Notes under the pieces: generated by a model
Database searches by the model: none
The model's input: the letters and a program-made list of their open reading frames with translations, nothing else
Told to the model about the DNA's origin: nothing
In this document: positions 1-8,443 of the stretch, in pieces
How the letters are laid out: every line of letters starts with the position of its first letter
How positions within the stretch are numbered: position 1 is the first letter of the stretch
Translations under genes and position numbers: made by a program
Assembly (NCBI GenBank): GCA_964484255.1
Contig: CAZAEH010000010.1
Coordinates: 1 to 46,734, forward strand
Source of the DNA: UBA6215 sp964484255
Lineage (GTDB): Bacteria; Omnitrophota; Gorgyraeia; Pluralincolimonadales; Pluralincolimonadaceae
Length of the DNA: 46,734 nucleotides
Reading direction: 5' to 3'

Positions 1-798
1 GCGGGGGGTCCTGCCGCCAACAGCGTCAGGGGACATGGACATCGACTCCAGGCTGTCCTGGTACCACGTCACGATAATGCATACATCCGTCACGTTCATC
101 GTCTTGAGATAAGCCAGCATTCCATCGGATTCCTGCAGGGCAAGGTCAACCTCATTATAAGACGAATAATTAACGCCTTTTTGGAACTCCCCTGGACTTA
201 CGGCACCGGGTGACGCCACCGGCTCTTCCATAACAAGCTTGACCTCTTCGCGCGGCCTCCTGCCGGGAAAGACCTGCTCGACCGGGAGGTCCTGGGGATT
301 GAGTTCTGGCGGACCGTATGCCTCGAACTCCCAGACCGAGAATCCCCAGTCGGGGTTAACCCTCTTCAACCCGACCAGCCTGAGGTATTGTGCGGTCGTC
401 TTGGGAACGGGAACCGTCTCTTTCTCTCCCTTGCCGTCTTTTGCCTGGGCAACGGTCTTCCAGTTCATTGCGTCATCGGATGACTGTATCTCGAACTCCG
501 TAGCATAAGCACGTTCCCAGTATATAATAACTTCCGTAACGGTCTTCTGCTTACCGAAGTCAAGGTATATCCATTCGTTATCCTTGCCCATGACGGATGA
601 CCAGCGAGTGTTGAAATCGCCGTCGGATACAGCCGAAGGCTCGGGTTCCGGCGCCCACTCACTGTCATCAAAAGACGAAGCCGCTACCGTAACAGGGTTA
701 AGGTAAACAAGTTTTCCTTCATCGGCCCGGGCCTGTGATAATAGGGCCAGGATTGCCCCGATAAGGACCGCTTTTATAATACGATCTTTGCCTGCCAT
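1..798 (-). CDS. Secreted discoidin (F5/8 type C, CBM32-like) protein with probable glycosidase barrel, 3' truncated
   Basis: Partial: the gene runs off the left edge, leaving about 266 N-terminal residues. The start is the ATG at 798, followed by a signal peptide (MAGKDRIIKAVLIGAILALL, cut near SQARA). Residues 35-170 look like a discoidin/CBM32 beta-sandwich: the 'SDGDFNTRWSS' loop, 'EWIYLDFGKQKTVTEVIIYW' and a closing 'WEFEAYG' strand are typical. From about residue 205 the protein reads like the start of a TIM barrel (GVNYSSYNEVDLALQES, then NVTDVCIIVTWYQDS), so a glycosidase or glycosidase-like domain is inferred but not complete enough to classify. It overlaps the 3' end of the upstream GH35-like gene by 25 bases, so it belongs to the glycan operon. 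Discoidin domains in such proteins usually bind glycans. Confidence 0.75.
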   Translation of the reverse strand, partial: MAGKDRIIKAVLIGAILALLSQARADEGKLVYLNPVTVAASSFDDSEWAPEPEPSAVSDGDFNTRWSSVMGKDNEWIYLDFGKQKTVTEVIIYWERAYATEFEIQSSDDAMNWKTVAQAKDGKGEKETVPVPKTTAQYLRLVGLKRVNPDWGFSVWEFEAYGPPELNPQDLPVEQVFPGRRPREEVKLVMEEPVASPGAVSPGEFQKGVNYSSYNEVDLALQESDGMLAYLKTMNVTDVCIIVTWYQDSLESMSMSPDAVGGRTPR

Positions 799-2819
799 TT
801 ATTCGCCTTCCTGTAAGCCAGGACGTCACATGCTTTCTCCGACCTGAAAATATCCCTGCCGAACGAGGCCGCAGGGACCACTGACGTATTGTTCATCTCG
901 TTGATGCCTTTTATGAAGAGTGAATCAAGTTTGCCTTTCTTGATTTTGATCACGGCTGCGGATTTGTCCGGCATCACTACACTCGCCTTCACGCCGTCAT
1001 AATCGAAATATCTTGCTCCCGCGTTTATCGACAGGTTAAGTATGAAGAAAAACTGCGTATCGGAAGCGGGATCGTCATAGGCCCACACCTGGGTCTCGGG
1101 GTCGTTAACTTTAAGCTTTGAATGATAACGAGCCAATATGCCGCCTATATCCTCTATCTTAAGCAAGCAGAAGCTGTTCTTTTGCGATATCCTGCAGTCA
1201 TTGAAATTTTCATCCGCACGGGGCGTTTCTCCTATGAAGATGACCTTTCCGCCTCCCGCCGCGAAAGAGGCAAGCTTCTGTTGGGTCTTCCTGTCCATAA
1301 AGAAGCCGCCGTTAAGGACAATGAATTTATTCTGCTTTAATTCTTTTAGGCTGGCAGTCTCAAGATTGACTATATGGAAATCGATGTTCCTGTCCCTAAG
1401 CACCCTTTGGAACTTATCCAGCCCCTCATAACCGCACCTTACGGGATCCATGTGAAGCCTGTCCCAATCTTCCTTCGGGATGTCCCACGCCGCCAAGAAC
1501 GCATAAGGCGGATAAAAGCCCCAAGCTATAGGAGTATCTGCGGAACATTTAAGGAAGGCGGGGCCTTCGGTCTCGAAGAAATGGGATATGAGGCTTAGTA
1601 CTTCGTACTTCCTGGTCAGCGAACCGTCCTCTTTTATGGGGGAAGAATCCGGATACGGTCTTTCATGCTGGTTGTCTATGGAATCGTCCCATGAGGCGGT
1701 ATTGACAGCGGTATAGACGTTGAAACCGGTTGCTCCGTTGGCTATCGCGAGCATGGTCTCGAATACGCAGATCACGGGATACTGGAAATGGTAATCGTAT
1801 ATCTTGGAAAATCCCCAGTTCTCCTCGAAATTTATGCCTCTTTTACGCTTGGATAAAAGACTGTAACGGTCAAAGGATGAACGGTCCTCGGAAACAGGAC
1901 GCAGCCAATTCGTGAAACCGTAGCTTATCGTAGGCCAGTTCTCGGGTATGACCCTGGTCAGCCAATGGTCAAGCTTCCTGCCCTCGCACGGAGGATTGAT
2001 ATTTATCACGATAGGGAGTTTGCCGTGGACGACCGCGGAGAATTCCGTATATATCAACCTCATATACTCCGATTGCCATCTGGCCCAATCAAGGTAGTCC
2101 TTGAGGTCGGAAAGCCTTTTTATCCCGTAGAGCCTCCTCGCTACTTTCAGGTTCTTTCGTCCGGTGAACTTCCTGAACAATTCAAGCGATGAATCCGAAT
2201 AATCATAATCGGTTATCGAGGCAGGCCCGTTGGAATAAAGCCCCTCGTTGCAGACCTGGACCGCTATTATATTGCCTTCCGGATATATATTGCCTTTTAT
2301 CACTTTGTCATATACGGTCTTGTACCATTGCCTGGTCATCGACTTGAATTTTTTACAAAGAGGGGCGGGCAGGGGCCTGCCGTATGTACCTGATCTGCGG
2401 AAAGGGTCAAGCATGGGTTCGCCCTTGTTGTTCGGGAAGGTCTCCAGACCGGAACCTTTTTCGGCGGCAACCCAATCCGGAAGGCCTCCGAACGTCAACT
2501 CTGCATGTATAAAAGGACCCGGTTTTACTATCGCCCAAAGGCCGTTGTCGCGGCATAATTTAAGGAACAATTCAACATTACGGTTCGGGCGCGTCTTGCC
2601 GTTGAAATCCTCGATGAATCCTTCTCCGTCCCTTAGAACATGGTGCCTCCAGGGAGTATAGAAAGTAACGGCATCGATCCCCGCATCCTTTATCTTCTTT
2701 AACCTGTCGTTCCAGTTCGCGGCGTCATCGCGATAATAAGGGTAATCCGCACTTACAAGGAACATGGGCTTTCCGCCGAGATAGAATATACCTTCCTTTA
2801 TTTCCGCTTTTTTCCTCAT
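774..2819 (-). CDS. GH35/GH42-like beta-galactosidase family glycoside hydrolase, no signal peptide
   Basis: About 681 residues from the ATG at 2819, chosen because AAGGGA lies just upstream; a longer frame would run into the preceding gene. The N-terminus (GIFYLGGKPMFLVSADYPYY, then GIDAVTFYTPWRHH) matches the GH35 barrel entry. A candidate acid/base Glu is in 'VQVCNEGLY', the equivalent of the family NE motif. The nucleophile may be in 'GINFEENWGF', followed by 'GATGFNVYTAVN'. The C-terminal part has a glutamine amidotransferase-like/GH42 trimerisation flavour (FIVLNGGFFMD, GGGKVIFIGE). No signal peptide is visible, so it may act in the cytoplasm on imported oligosaccharides, unlike its exported neighbours. 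Family membership is fairly safe; substrate is unknown. Confidence 0.8.
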   Translation of the reverse strand: MRKKAEIKEGIFYLGGKPMFLVSADYPYYRDDAANWNDRLKKIKDAGIDAVTFYTPWRHHVLRDGEGFIEDFNGKTRPNRNVELFLKLCRDNGLWAIVKPGPFIHAELTFGGLPDWVAAEKGSGLETFPNNKGEPMLDPFRRSGTYGRPLPAPLCKKFKSMTRQWYKTVYDKVIKGNIYPEGNIIAVQVCNEGLYSNGPASITDYDYSDSSLELFRKFTGRKNLKVARRLYGIKRLSDLKDYLDWARWQSEYMRLIYTEFSAVVHGKLPIVININPPCEGRKLDHWLTRVIPENWPTISYGFTNWLRPVSEDRSSFDRYSLLSKRKRGINFEENWGFSKIYDYHFQYPVICVFETMLAIANGATGFNVYTAVNTASWDDSIDNQHERPYPDSSPIKEDGSLTRKYEVLSLISHFFETEGPAFLKCSADTPIAWGFYPPYAFLAAWDIPKEDWDRLHMDPVRCGYEGLDKFQRVLRDRNIDFHIVNLETASLKELKQNKFIVLNGGFFMDRKTQQKLASFAAGGGKVIFIGETPRADENFNDCRISQKNSFCLLKIEDIGGILARYHSKLKVNDPETQVWAYDDPASDTQFFFILNLSINAGARYFDYDGVKASVVMPDKSAAVIKIKKGKLDSLFIKGINEMNNTSVVPAASFGRDIFRSEKACDVLAYRKANKWQAKIVL

Positions 2820-2836
2820 TTTTCCCTTTTGTCTTT

Positions 2837-5251
2837 TTAGTTTTTTACCTTCAAACTGCCCCATTGTGTGGCGTCATCCTCTATTTGCCCCGACCATATG
2901 ACGTGACGCCATTGTCCTTTTTCTGAGTCCCTGTCGGTAACGGAAAAATTCACTCCGAGGGTCTTACCGTCCTTCAATTCAAGCCCATCAACTGCGCGTA
3001 TCGGTATAGCTGCTTCTATGGTATAACCCGGTTTCTTCGGGTCGGACGATACCTTTGAGGCGGCTTTGACCGCTTCCGCGAGAGACCTGGTATTGATATT
3101 CCTGTAAACATAGACTCCCGTGGTCCCGTCTTTTGTAACAGGCGCGATATTCACCTGGTAGCAACCGGGATTGAAAGGCATGTTATTGAAGGTATCTGCG
3201 TCTCCCCGGGCGTCTATCCAGAACTCTATCGCGTCATCACGCCAAATATCAACGCCGCTCTGGTTGCCGATAACAGAGTCATCCTCTATTTCAGCGGCCA
3301 GATAAAGGTTGTCCTTGTCATACAAAAGGTAGAACCTGGCGGCACCTTTATCCGCCGAGGCGGTCCGGTCGCCGGTAAAACCCGAAAGATACCATTCTGA
3401 AAGGTCGCCGTCCACTTCTATGTGCTGTCTCGCCCTCCCGGCCGTTACAGACTGCCTGGAAAAAGCGATAGGTGCCGGAACGGTATCGGCAAGGACTGCC
3501 TTCCCGCGGCCGGAGGACTTGATCTCGACGGGTATTACCTTCACCGCGATATCTCTCCTAAAAGGAGGGAGGGCTATGTCCAGCCCGTTCTCGTCGGAAC
3601 CGGTTTCCACCTTTCCTGTTACGGCACCGGACAGTGTGTCCCAAAATTCTATCACATATCTTCCTCCGGCCATGCCGTTTATCCTTACCGACGCATTCTT
3701 TATCTCCGGAGGTTCCGGATGGCCCGGTTCAAACCTGGTCCATCCCGGGTCGAAGACCCATACAAAAGCTTCCCTACCGTTCATCATGCCTACTGCGGAC
3801 ACGGATGTCTTCAGCCCTTCTATCTCCGCGAGCACACGCGATGTCGACATGCGATATCCCTTGCCCCTCCTGTCTGTCCCCCGGTCAAAAGCCGTAAGCG
3901 CAGCCCAATGGTAATACATACCCCTCGGATGCACGTAGCTGTCCCACCACCACGGCATCGCGTTGCCGCCGCAGGCAAGCATATATTCAGACCAAAGCGC
4001 GGCATGGAGGTAGGCACCGTCAAGGTCTTTCTTGTCTACGCCTTCGGTCGAATCCGTACCTACTTCCGCCATGAAATACGGTTTGTTGAAACGGCTCATA
4101 AGCCTGTAGGCTCCTATTATTGCAGAGACGACATCCTGCGTATACATATGGAATTGCGTATAATCTATCTCGGGTATTTCCCAGACTTTTTCGTTAAAAC
4201 CGTAATCGTGAAAAGTCCCGGCGTAACTAGTGGTTATAAGGTGCCTGTTAGGGTCGGTTTCCTTGATATATAAGGCCATCTCCTTGTGCCAAGCCGCGTC
4301 CTTCCCGAGGTCAAGGTCATCGACAAATGTCAATTCATTCCACAATTCCCACGCCATTATATTAGGGCTGTATCCCCAACGCGCTATTATATAACGCATC
4401 CTGTTCTTGAAATGTTTTTTCGCAACAGGATCGGTAAAAAAATCCTTAGGCTCTTTGCATGGGCCGCCGTTCCTGGCGTTATAGGGGTTATCATCCCATT
4501 GCGGGTTGACCCTGGTACTTAATTGGCCGTGGTGGTTGATCACAAGCTGTACGTACAGGCCGTATTCCTGCGCAAGCTCGATTATCTTATCAAGTTTATC
4601 TGCTTTCTCGAGATTGTACCTGCCTAACCCCCTGTATCCGGAGCCTTTGGTCCATTCCAGTCCCGATTCCCAGTTCGACATCCATACCCTCGTCCAATTA
4701 CACCCGGCCGTCTGCATTCCGGTAAAATATTTCCTGAAACCGGGCAGCGATGCCCAGCATATGTTCTCTCCGATAGGATAATAGAAATCCCCGTTGGTAA
4801 ATTCAAAATAACGCGGGTCCGATGCGCTCACCCTTATAAATCCCTTTGCCTTTGACGGTATGCATTCAAACTGTTTCTCTTCTGAATTTTCCGCACTGCT
4901 TTTCGTTCCCACGCACACCTCATATCTCCACGTTCCCTTGACGCAGGGAGAAAATCTGATCTTCCAGACGGGGTCCATATAATTCATGGATGAATCCTGT
5001 TGCGCCGAATACAGGAATCCCGGCACCTTATATGACTTGCCTGCCGGGTCCGTAAATACCGCCGACAGATCCACTTCATCCGGGTCGAACGGATTGGAAA
5101 AAACAATGTCAAGACCCACCGTAATTTCCAATTTTCCGAATTCCGGCACCTTTTCCCGATCCGCCGTTATTGAGACTATCCCCGCCTCTGCAGGGGATAT
5201 AAAGGCCGCCAAAACAAATATAGACATGGCTAACGCTATGCTCTTGATCAT
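2837..5251 (-). CDS. Secreted DUF5060 / GH5-like glycoside hydrolase with C-terminal CBM9-like domain
   Basis: 804 residues. An N-terminal signal peptide (cleavage near SPAEA) is followed by a DUF5060-like beta-sandwich (about 25-115). A GH5/cellulase-type TIM barrel spans about 145-470. The likely acid/base is Glu306 in 'MAWELWNELTF' and the likely nucleophile Glu396 in 'PYFMAEVGTD'. After a small beta domain, residues 609-804 form a CBM9/DOMON-like module (VDGDLSEWY, DNLYLAAEIEDDSV, DDAIEFWIDARGD) like those that end many secreted xylanases. It sits between the two CBM-like genes and the GH35-like gene, all on one strand with gaps under 40 bases. It is probably an endo-acting enzyme in the periplasm or outside the cell. 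The polysaccharide target cannot be read from sequence. Confidence 0.88.
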   Translation of the reverse strand: MIKSIALAMSIFVLAAFISPAEAGIVSITADREKVPEFGKLEITVGLDIVFSNPFDPDEVDLSAVFTDPAGKSYKVPGFLYSAQQDSSMNYMDPVWKIRFSPCVKGTWRYEVCVGTKSSAENSEEKQFECIPSKAKGFIRVSASDPRYFEFTNGDFYYPIGENICWASLPGFRKYFTGMQTAGCNWTRVWMSNWESGLEWTKGSGYRGLGRYNLEKADKLDKIIELAQEYGLYVQLVINHHGQLSTRVNPQWDDNPYNARNGGPCKEPKDFFTDPVAKKHFKNRMRYIIARWGYSPNIMAWELWNELTFVDDLDLGKDAAWHKEMALYIKETDPNRHLITTSYAGTFHDYGFNEKVWEIPEIDYTQFHMYTQDVVSAIIGAYRLMSRFNKPYFMAEVGTDSTEGVDKKDLDGAYLHAALWSEYMLACGGNAMPWWWDSYVHPRGMYYHWAALTAFDRGTDRRGKGYRMSTSRVLAEIEGLKTSVSAVGMMNGREAFVWVFDPGWTRFEPGHPEPPEIKNASVRINGMAGGRYVIEFWDTLSGAVTGKVETGSDENGLDIALPPFRRDIAVKVIPVEIKSSGRGKAVLADTVPAPIAFSRQSVTAGRARQHIEVDGDLSEWYLSGFTGDRTASADKGAARFYLLYDKDNLYLAAEIEDDSVIGNQSGVDIWRDDAIEFWIDARGDADTFNNMPFNPGCYQVNIAPVTKDGTTGVYVYRNINTRSLAEAVKAASKVSSDPKKPGYTIEAAIPIRAVDGLELKDGKTLGVNFSVTDRDSEKGQWRHVIWSGQIEDDATQWGSLKVKN

Positions 5252-5274
5252 AGAGACCGACCGGACTTATTGTC

Positions 5275-5835
5275 TCACTTAAACCTAATATTATCGATGA
5301 ATACCGCGGCACCCTTCATTTTCTTCGGGTGTTGCACAAGTATAAAAACCTTGCTTATATCGCTCCTGTCGGCCAACGGGACCGAATTTTTCCAGTCGCT
5401 GGCCTTGCACTTGAAATCCCTGGCGCCGAGGTCGAATTTTACGTCCTTGTTCCAGCCCTGGTTGAGGATCCGGCCTTCGGATTCATAATATTCCCCGCTT
5501 GTATCGAATGCCACGGCAACCGATATCCCGGAAGCCGCATCCGTATAGACGTCCATATACATATCAGATCCGGAAAGGTCCAGCGAGGCTTCCCTGGATA
5601 CCACGAATCTGTTCTTCCAGTCTTCCTTCTCCTCTTTGGCCACTGCCTTGAGCGACTGCTTGCCGTCAGAAGCCTTCTCCGCGCTTATAGACAGCGCAAC
5701 CCCGCCGACGTTATCCCAACTCTCAAAACCCCAATCGTTGACCCCCTCGAAACTGTCAAAGACCTCTGCGTGCACGGAGACATACATGAAAAACATCACT
5801 ACCGTCAAGATCGCGATAAAGACCACTCTTCCCAT
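5275..5835 (-). CDS. Exported CBM-like beta-sandwich protein, paralogue 1
   Basis: 186 residues with a clear signal peptide (hydrophobic 5-18, cleavage near SVHAE). The rest starts 'VFDSFEGVNDWGFESWDNVG' and ends 'AAVFIDNIRFK', the layout of jelly-roll carbohydrate-binding modules where an F/W-E-G-x-x-W entry pairs with a terminal 'IDNI' strand. No catalytic domain is present. It is clearly homologous to the next upstream gene: both share 'VSREASLDL/VSREGYLNL', 'YYES..R.L..GWNKD' and 'DFKC..SDWK'. It is 23 bases upstream of the DUF5060 hydrolase. I infer a free-standing binding protein for the operon's glycan; that is a fold-level guess. Confidence 0.75.
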   Translation of the reverse strand: MGRVVFIAILTVVMFFMYVSVHAEVFDSFEGVNDWGFESWDNVGGVALSISAEKASDGKQSLKAVAKEEKEDWKNRFVVSREASLDLSGSDMYMDVYTDAASGISVAVAFDTSGEYYESEGRILNQGWNKDVKFDLGARDFKCKASDWKNSVPLADRSDISKVFILVQHPKKMKGAAVFIDNIRFK

Positions 5836-5870
5836 CTGATCTCTCCTTGTTCGCGGAGCAAATGCATGCC

Positions 5871-6455
5871 CTACACGGGCTTCTTCTGTTCTATCCTTAT
5901 ATTATCTATATACACGGTCTCCTCGGAGATGATATTGGAAGGCCTGTATATTATTATATGCATCTTGGTTATGTTGCTCCTGTCGGGTATCGACTTGTCG
6001 TATTTCCAGTCACTGCCCTCGCATTTGAAATCATTCGCCGACAAGTCAAAACTAATGTCTTTGTTCCAGCCCCTCTTTAGAGGCCTTTTGACGGATTCAT
6101 AGTAATTTCCCTTGTCACCTATATCAAAAGCTATCGATACAGCCAGGCCGTCGTCAGATTCGCAGTAAACGTCCATTATCACCTTATTCGCCCTGGCCAG
6201 GTTAAGGTATCCTTCCCTCGATACTCCCACCTTGTCCCTGTAGGTCTTTTTTTCCCTGTTAATTACAACCTTCAGGGACTTGACGCCTTCGGTAGACTGC
6301 TCTTCGGATATCTCCATCTTCCCCCTGCCCGAATTGCGCCATTCGACCATAACCCAGTTGTTCTTTCCCTCAAAACCTTCCCATACCATCTCCTGAGCAT
6401 AAGTCAATGAACAGAGTATCATGACCGCTACAGTAAAAAATATCCTTCCTGCCAT
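5871..6455 (-). CDS. Exported CBM-like beta-sandwich protein, paralogue 2
   Basis: 194 residues: signal peptide (MAGRIFFTVAVMILCSLTYA) and a single jelly-roll-like domain beginning 'MVWEGFEGKNNWVMVEWRNS' and ending 'TVYIDNIRIEQ'. It is a tandem paralogue of the gene at 5275-5835, so the pair arose by duplication and then diverged. It lies 16 bases downstream of the regulator gene, first among the structural genes. No enzyme motif is seen. A role in holding or delivering the glycan is inferred from the fold and neighbours only. Confidence 0.75.
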   Translation of the reverse strand: MAGRIFFTVAVMILCSLTYAQEMVWEGFEGKNNWVMVEWRNSGRGKMEISEEQSTEGVKSLKVVINREKKTYRDKVGVSREGYLNLARANKVIMDVYCESDDGLAVSIAFDIGDKGNYYESVKRPLKRGWNKDISFDLSANDFKCEGSDWKYDKSIPDRSNITKMHIIIYRPSNIISEETVYIDNIRIEQKKPV

Positions 6456-6471
6456 CTTCCGCCCCCTCCCG

Positions 6472-7575
6472 TTACTTGATCGACTTGCAGGACTTCCTGA
6501 CTACAAGTTCGGTCGCCACTACTATCTTCTCGGGCTTCTTGCTGCTGTTCTTGATCCTCTGTATGAGCCTTTTGACGCCGGTCTTGCCCATCTCTTCTTT
6601 TTGGACTCGCACGGTCGTAAGGGGCGGATGTATCTGCTGGCTCATATCTATATCATCGAAACCCGCTATGCTTATGTCATCCGGTATCTTCATTCCCTTG
6701 TCCTGTATCGCTGCCATAGCGCGTATAGCCATCAGGTCATTGCATGCAAATATGGCCGTAGGCATCTTGGAAAGACGGAACATTTTCTCCATTATGCCAT
6801 AGCCGTTCCATAACAGGCCCGTCTGGACAAGTTCTTCGTTAAACTCCAGGCGATTCTTCTTCAAGGCAGCCTTGTATCCTTCGAACCTCTCCATGAAAGA
6901 ACCATGCTCAAGAGTGGCCCCAAGAAATCCTATCTGTTCATGTCCAAGATCAGCAAGGTACTTGATCATCTCGCCGACACCTTTAGTGTTGTCCGTCACG
7001 ACCGAATCAAGCCCGGAGTTATCTATATAGTGATCCACGAGCACGATGGGGATATCCTTTGCCTTGAGATTGGATACGAAACTGTGCGACATCTCCCCGG
7101 CAAGTATCAGCCCGTCCACCTTGCGCTCTTCTATCAGCTTGAAGGTGGAAGGGTCGAACATAAGCTTTTCGTCAAGTACCTGGTAGATAAGGTTATATCC
7201 GTGTGCACGCGCCTCTTCCTCTACACCCGCAAAAACATACGAGTAGAACGTATTTGAAAATATCGGGTGATGTTCGCGCGATATCACAAAACCTATGTTC
7301 TCGGTCTTAAGCCTGGATATGCTCCTGGAGCCCTGTTCGGGGCCCGAGATAAAAGTCCCTTTCCCGGGGATCCTGTAAAGAACGCCTTCATTTACCAGCT
7401 CGAATATGGCTTTACGGACGGTTATCTGGCTTATGCCGTGTTCCTCGCAGAATTCTTTTTCGGAAGATATCAGCTCCCCCGGTTTCTTCTGCCCGCTCTT
7501 TATCTGGTTCTCGATAATATGTTTAAGCTGCTTATACAGAGGGACAGGGGAATTCTTCTCGATAGAATCTTTCAT
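6472..7575 (-). CDS. GntR-family transcriptional regulator with LacI-type sugar-binding domain
   Basis: 367 residues. Residues 1-75 are a GntR winged helix-turn-helix ('PLYKQLKHIIENQI', 'GISQITVRKAIFELVNEG', 'GKGTFIS'). Residues 95-365 are a periplasmic-binding-protein-like LacI/GalR effector domain ('NIGFVISREHHPIFSNTF', 'VDGLILAGE', 'DDISIAGFDDIDMSQQIHPP', 'TTVRVQ'). This GntR-LacI fusion is the architecture of AraR-type sugar regulators. It is the first gene of the glycan operon and has a consensus promoter 59 bases upstream with a palindrome just downstream of the -10, so autoregulation and induction by a sugar are likely. A Shine-Dalgarno AGGAAG precedes the ATG. Confidence 0.93.
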   Translation of the reverse strand: MKDSIEKNSPVPLYKQLKHIIENQIKSGQKKPGELISSEKEFCEEHGISQITVRKAIFELVNEGVLYRIPGKGTFISGPEQGSRSISRLKTENIGFVISREHHPIFSNTFYSYVFAGVEEEARAHGYNLIYQVLDEKLMFDPSTFKLIEERKVDGLILAGEMSHSFVSNLKAKDIPIVLVDHYIDNSGLDSVVTDNTKGVGEMIKYLADLGHEQIGFLGATLEHGSFMERFEGYKAALKKNRLEFNEELVQTGLLWNGYGIMEKMFRLSKMPTAIFACNDLMAIRAMAAIQDKGMKIPDDISIAGFDDIDMSQQIHPPLTTVRVQKEEMGKTGVKRLIQRIKNSSKKPEKIVVATELVVRKSCKSIK

Positions 7576-7610
7576 CTTCTCTTCCTTTTTTTGGCCAAAA
7601 ATAGTTATTA

Positions 7611-7624
7611 TATACCTTGGTATA
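7611..7624. promoter_or_regulatory. Palindromic operator candidate for the GntR/LacI regulator
   Basis: TATACCTTGGTATA is two perfect 6-base inverted half-sites around a TT centre. It lies about 10 bases downstream of the -10 hexamer, covering roughly +4 to +17, where a bound dimer would block initiation. Position, dyad symmetry and the regulator being the first gene support an autoregulatory operator; binding is inferred. Confidence 0.6.
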
Positions 7625-7633
7625 CTCGGTTAT

Positions 7634-7661
7634 ATTATATATCATGACCTCGCTTTGTCAA
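7634..7661 (-). promoter_or_regulatory. Consensus sigma-70-type promoter of the glycan operon
   Basis: On the minus strand, TTGACA (7656-7661) and TATAAT (7634-7639) are separated by 16 bases. Both hexamers match consensus perfectly. The predicted start is near 7627, giving a leader of about 50 bases before the regulator ATG. Such a strong core promoter fits a gene set held down by a repressor. Confidence 0.8.
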
Positions 7662-7676
7662 GGGATGAAATTGCTA

Positions 7677-8345
7677 TTATTCGGTAATAATTGAGGCTTT
7701 CTCGAAATGCATGTAATCCTTCAGGGATGTCCAGTCACCTCCCCATGTCCACCCCAACCTAAGGAACGTACGGACTATCTTGCCGTCTCGCGCAAGCGTC
7801 CCCCTCTTGGAAATATCGTATACCGCTCCGGGAGGCAGTACAATATCTCCTTTTATGTAGGGGTTCTGTACAGGATTTATATCTATCGCAAAACCGTAAG
7901 CGTGCATCGACAATTTTTTGCTGCCGGTCGCGCACCTGTAGTTGAACGCGGAGGTATTGTTGGCCATCATGGACTGGTCGTCTTCGTTCCATTTGCCTTT
8001 GCTGAAGAACCGGTCGTGCGATATAGGGATAGCTGAATTTACGGGGAATCTCTCTTCGAGGGCAACGCGAAAAACTTCATCTATATCCCGGACAAGCCTG
8101 TAGTCGATGACCACCTGGCCTTTATGCACTTTCCCGTCAAAGGAATAGTACAGCACTTCTACCAGCCTTTGGTCCTTCTTGAACTCTTCGGGGGCATCCT
8201 TCCTGAGCGCCTCGGCTAATGTGATGTTGCTGTCAACTATCGGGTTGTGCAGCGTTCCGAGCGCAGCAGGCTCCTGCCGCGGTGCGCTAACACAACCCGG
8301 CATAAGCAGGGACAGCATCAGAAAAAATAAAGGAAGGTACTTCAT
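7677..8345 (-). CDS. Lipoprotein with M15-type (VanY-like) D-Ala-D-Ala carboxypeptidase domain
   Basis: 222 residues. The lipobox 'LLMPGC' predicts a lipid-anchored envelope protein. The catalytic part holds the M15 zinc motif 'SMHAYGFAIDINPVQNPY' (HxxxxxxD) and the second half 'WTWGGDWTSLKDYMHFE', where the His of 'MHFE' is the third zinc ligand. Members trim the terminal D-Ala or cut peptide crosslinks in peptidoglycan. The start follows tRNA-Glu by only 15 bases with no clear ribosome-binding site. It is read toward the glycan operon, but that operon has its own promoter, so a functional link is not implied. Confidence 0.87.
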   Translation of the reverse strand: MKYLPLFFLMLSLLMPGCVSAPRQEPAALGTLHNPIVDSNITLAEALRKDAPEEFKKDQRLVEVLYYSFDGKVHKGQVVIDYRLVRDIDEVFRVALEERFPVNSAIPISHDRFFSKGKWNEDDQSMMANNTSAFNYRCATGSKKLSMHAYGFAIDINPVQNPYIKGDIVLPPGAVYDISKRGTLARDGKIVRTFLRLGWTWGGDWTSLKDYMHFEKASIITE

Positions 8346-8360
8346 GGATACGCCAAAATT

Positions 8361-8436
8361 TGGTAGCCCCTACGGGAATCGAACCCGTGTTTAATGGCTG
8401 AGAACCATCCGTCCTAGGCCACTAGACGAAGGGGCC
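8361..8436 (-). tRNA. tRNA-Glu (anticodon CTC)
   Basis: 76 bases including an encoded CCA (8361-8363). The acceptor stem GGCCCCT pairs with AGGGGCT through a terminal G-T. The D arm, T arm (CGGGTTCGATTCCCG) and a seven-base anticodon loop TTCTCAG are all present, giving anticodon CTC for GAG codons. It lies 7 bases after the dehydrogenase gene and 15 before the VanY-like gene, without a convincing promoter of its own. Confidence 0.95.
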
Positions 8437-8443
8437 GTAAATC

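Noticed and set aside
3422..4273. Plus-strand open frame of 283 codons opposite the DUF5060 hydrolase
   Set aside because: No recognisable motif, and the minus-strand enzyme has intact catalytic motifs across the same span.
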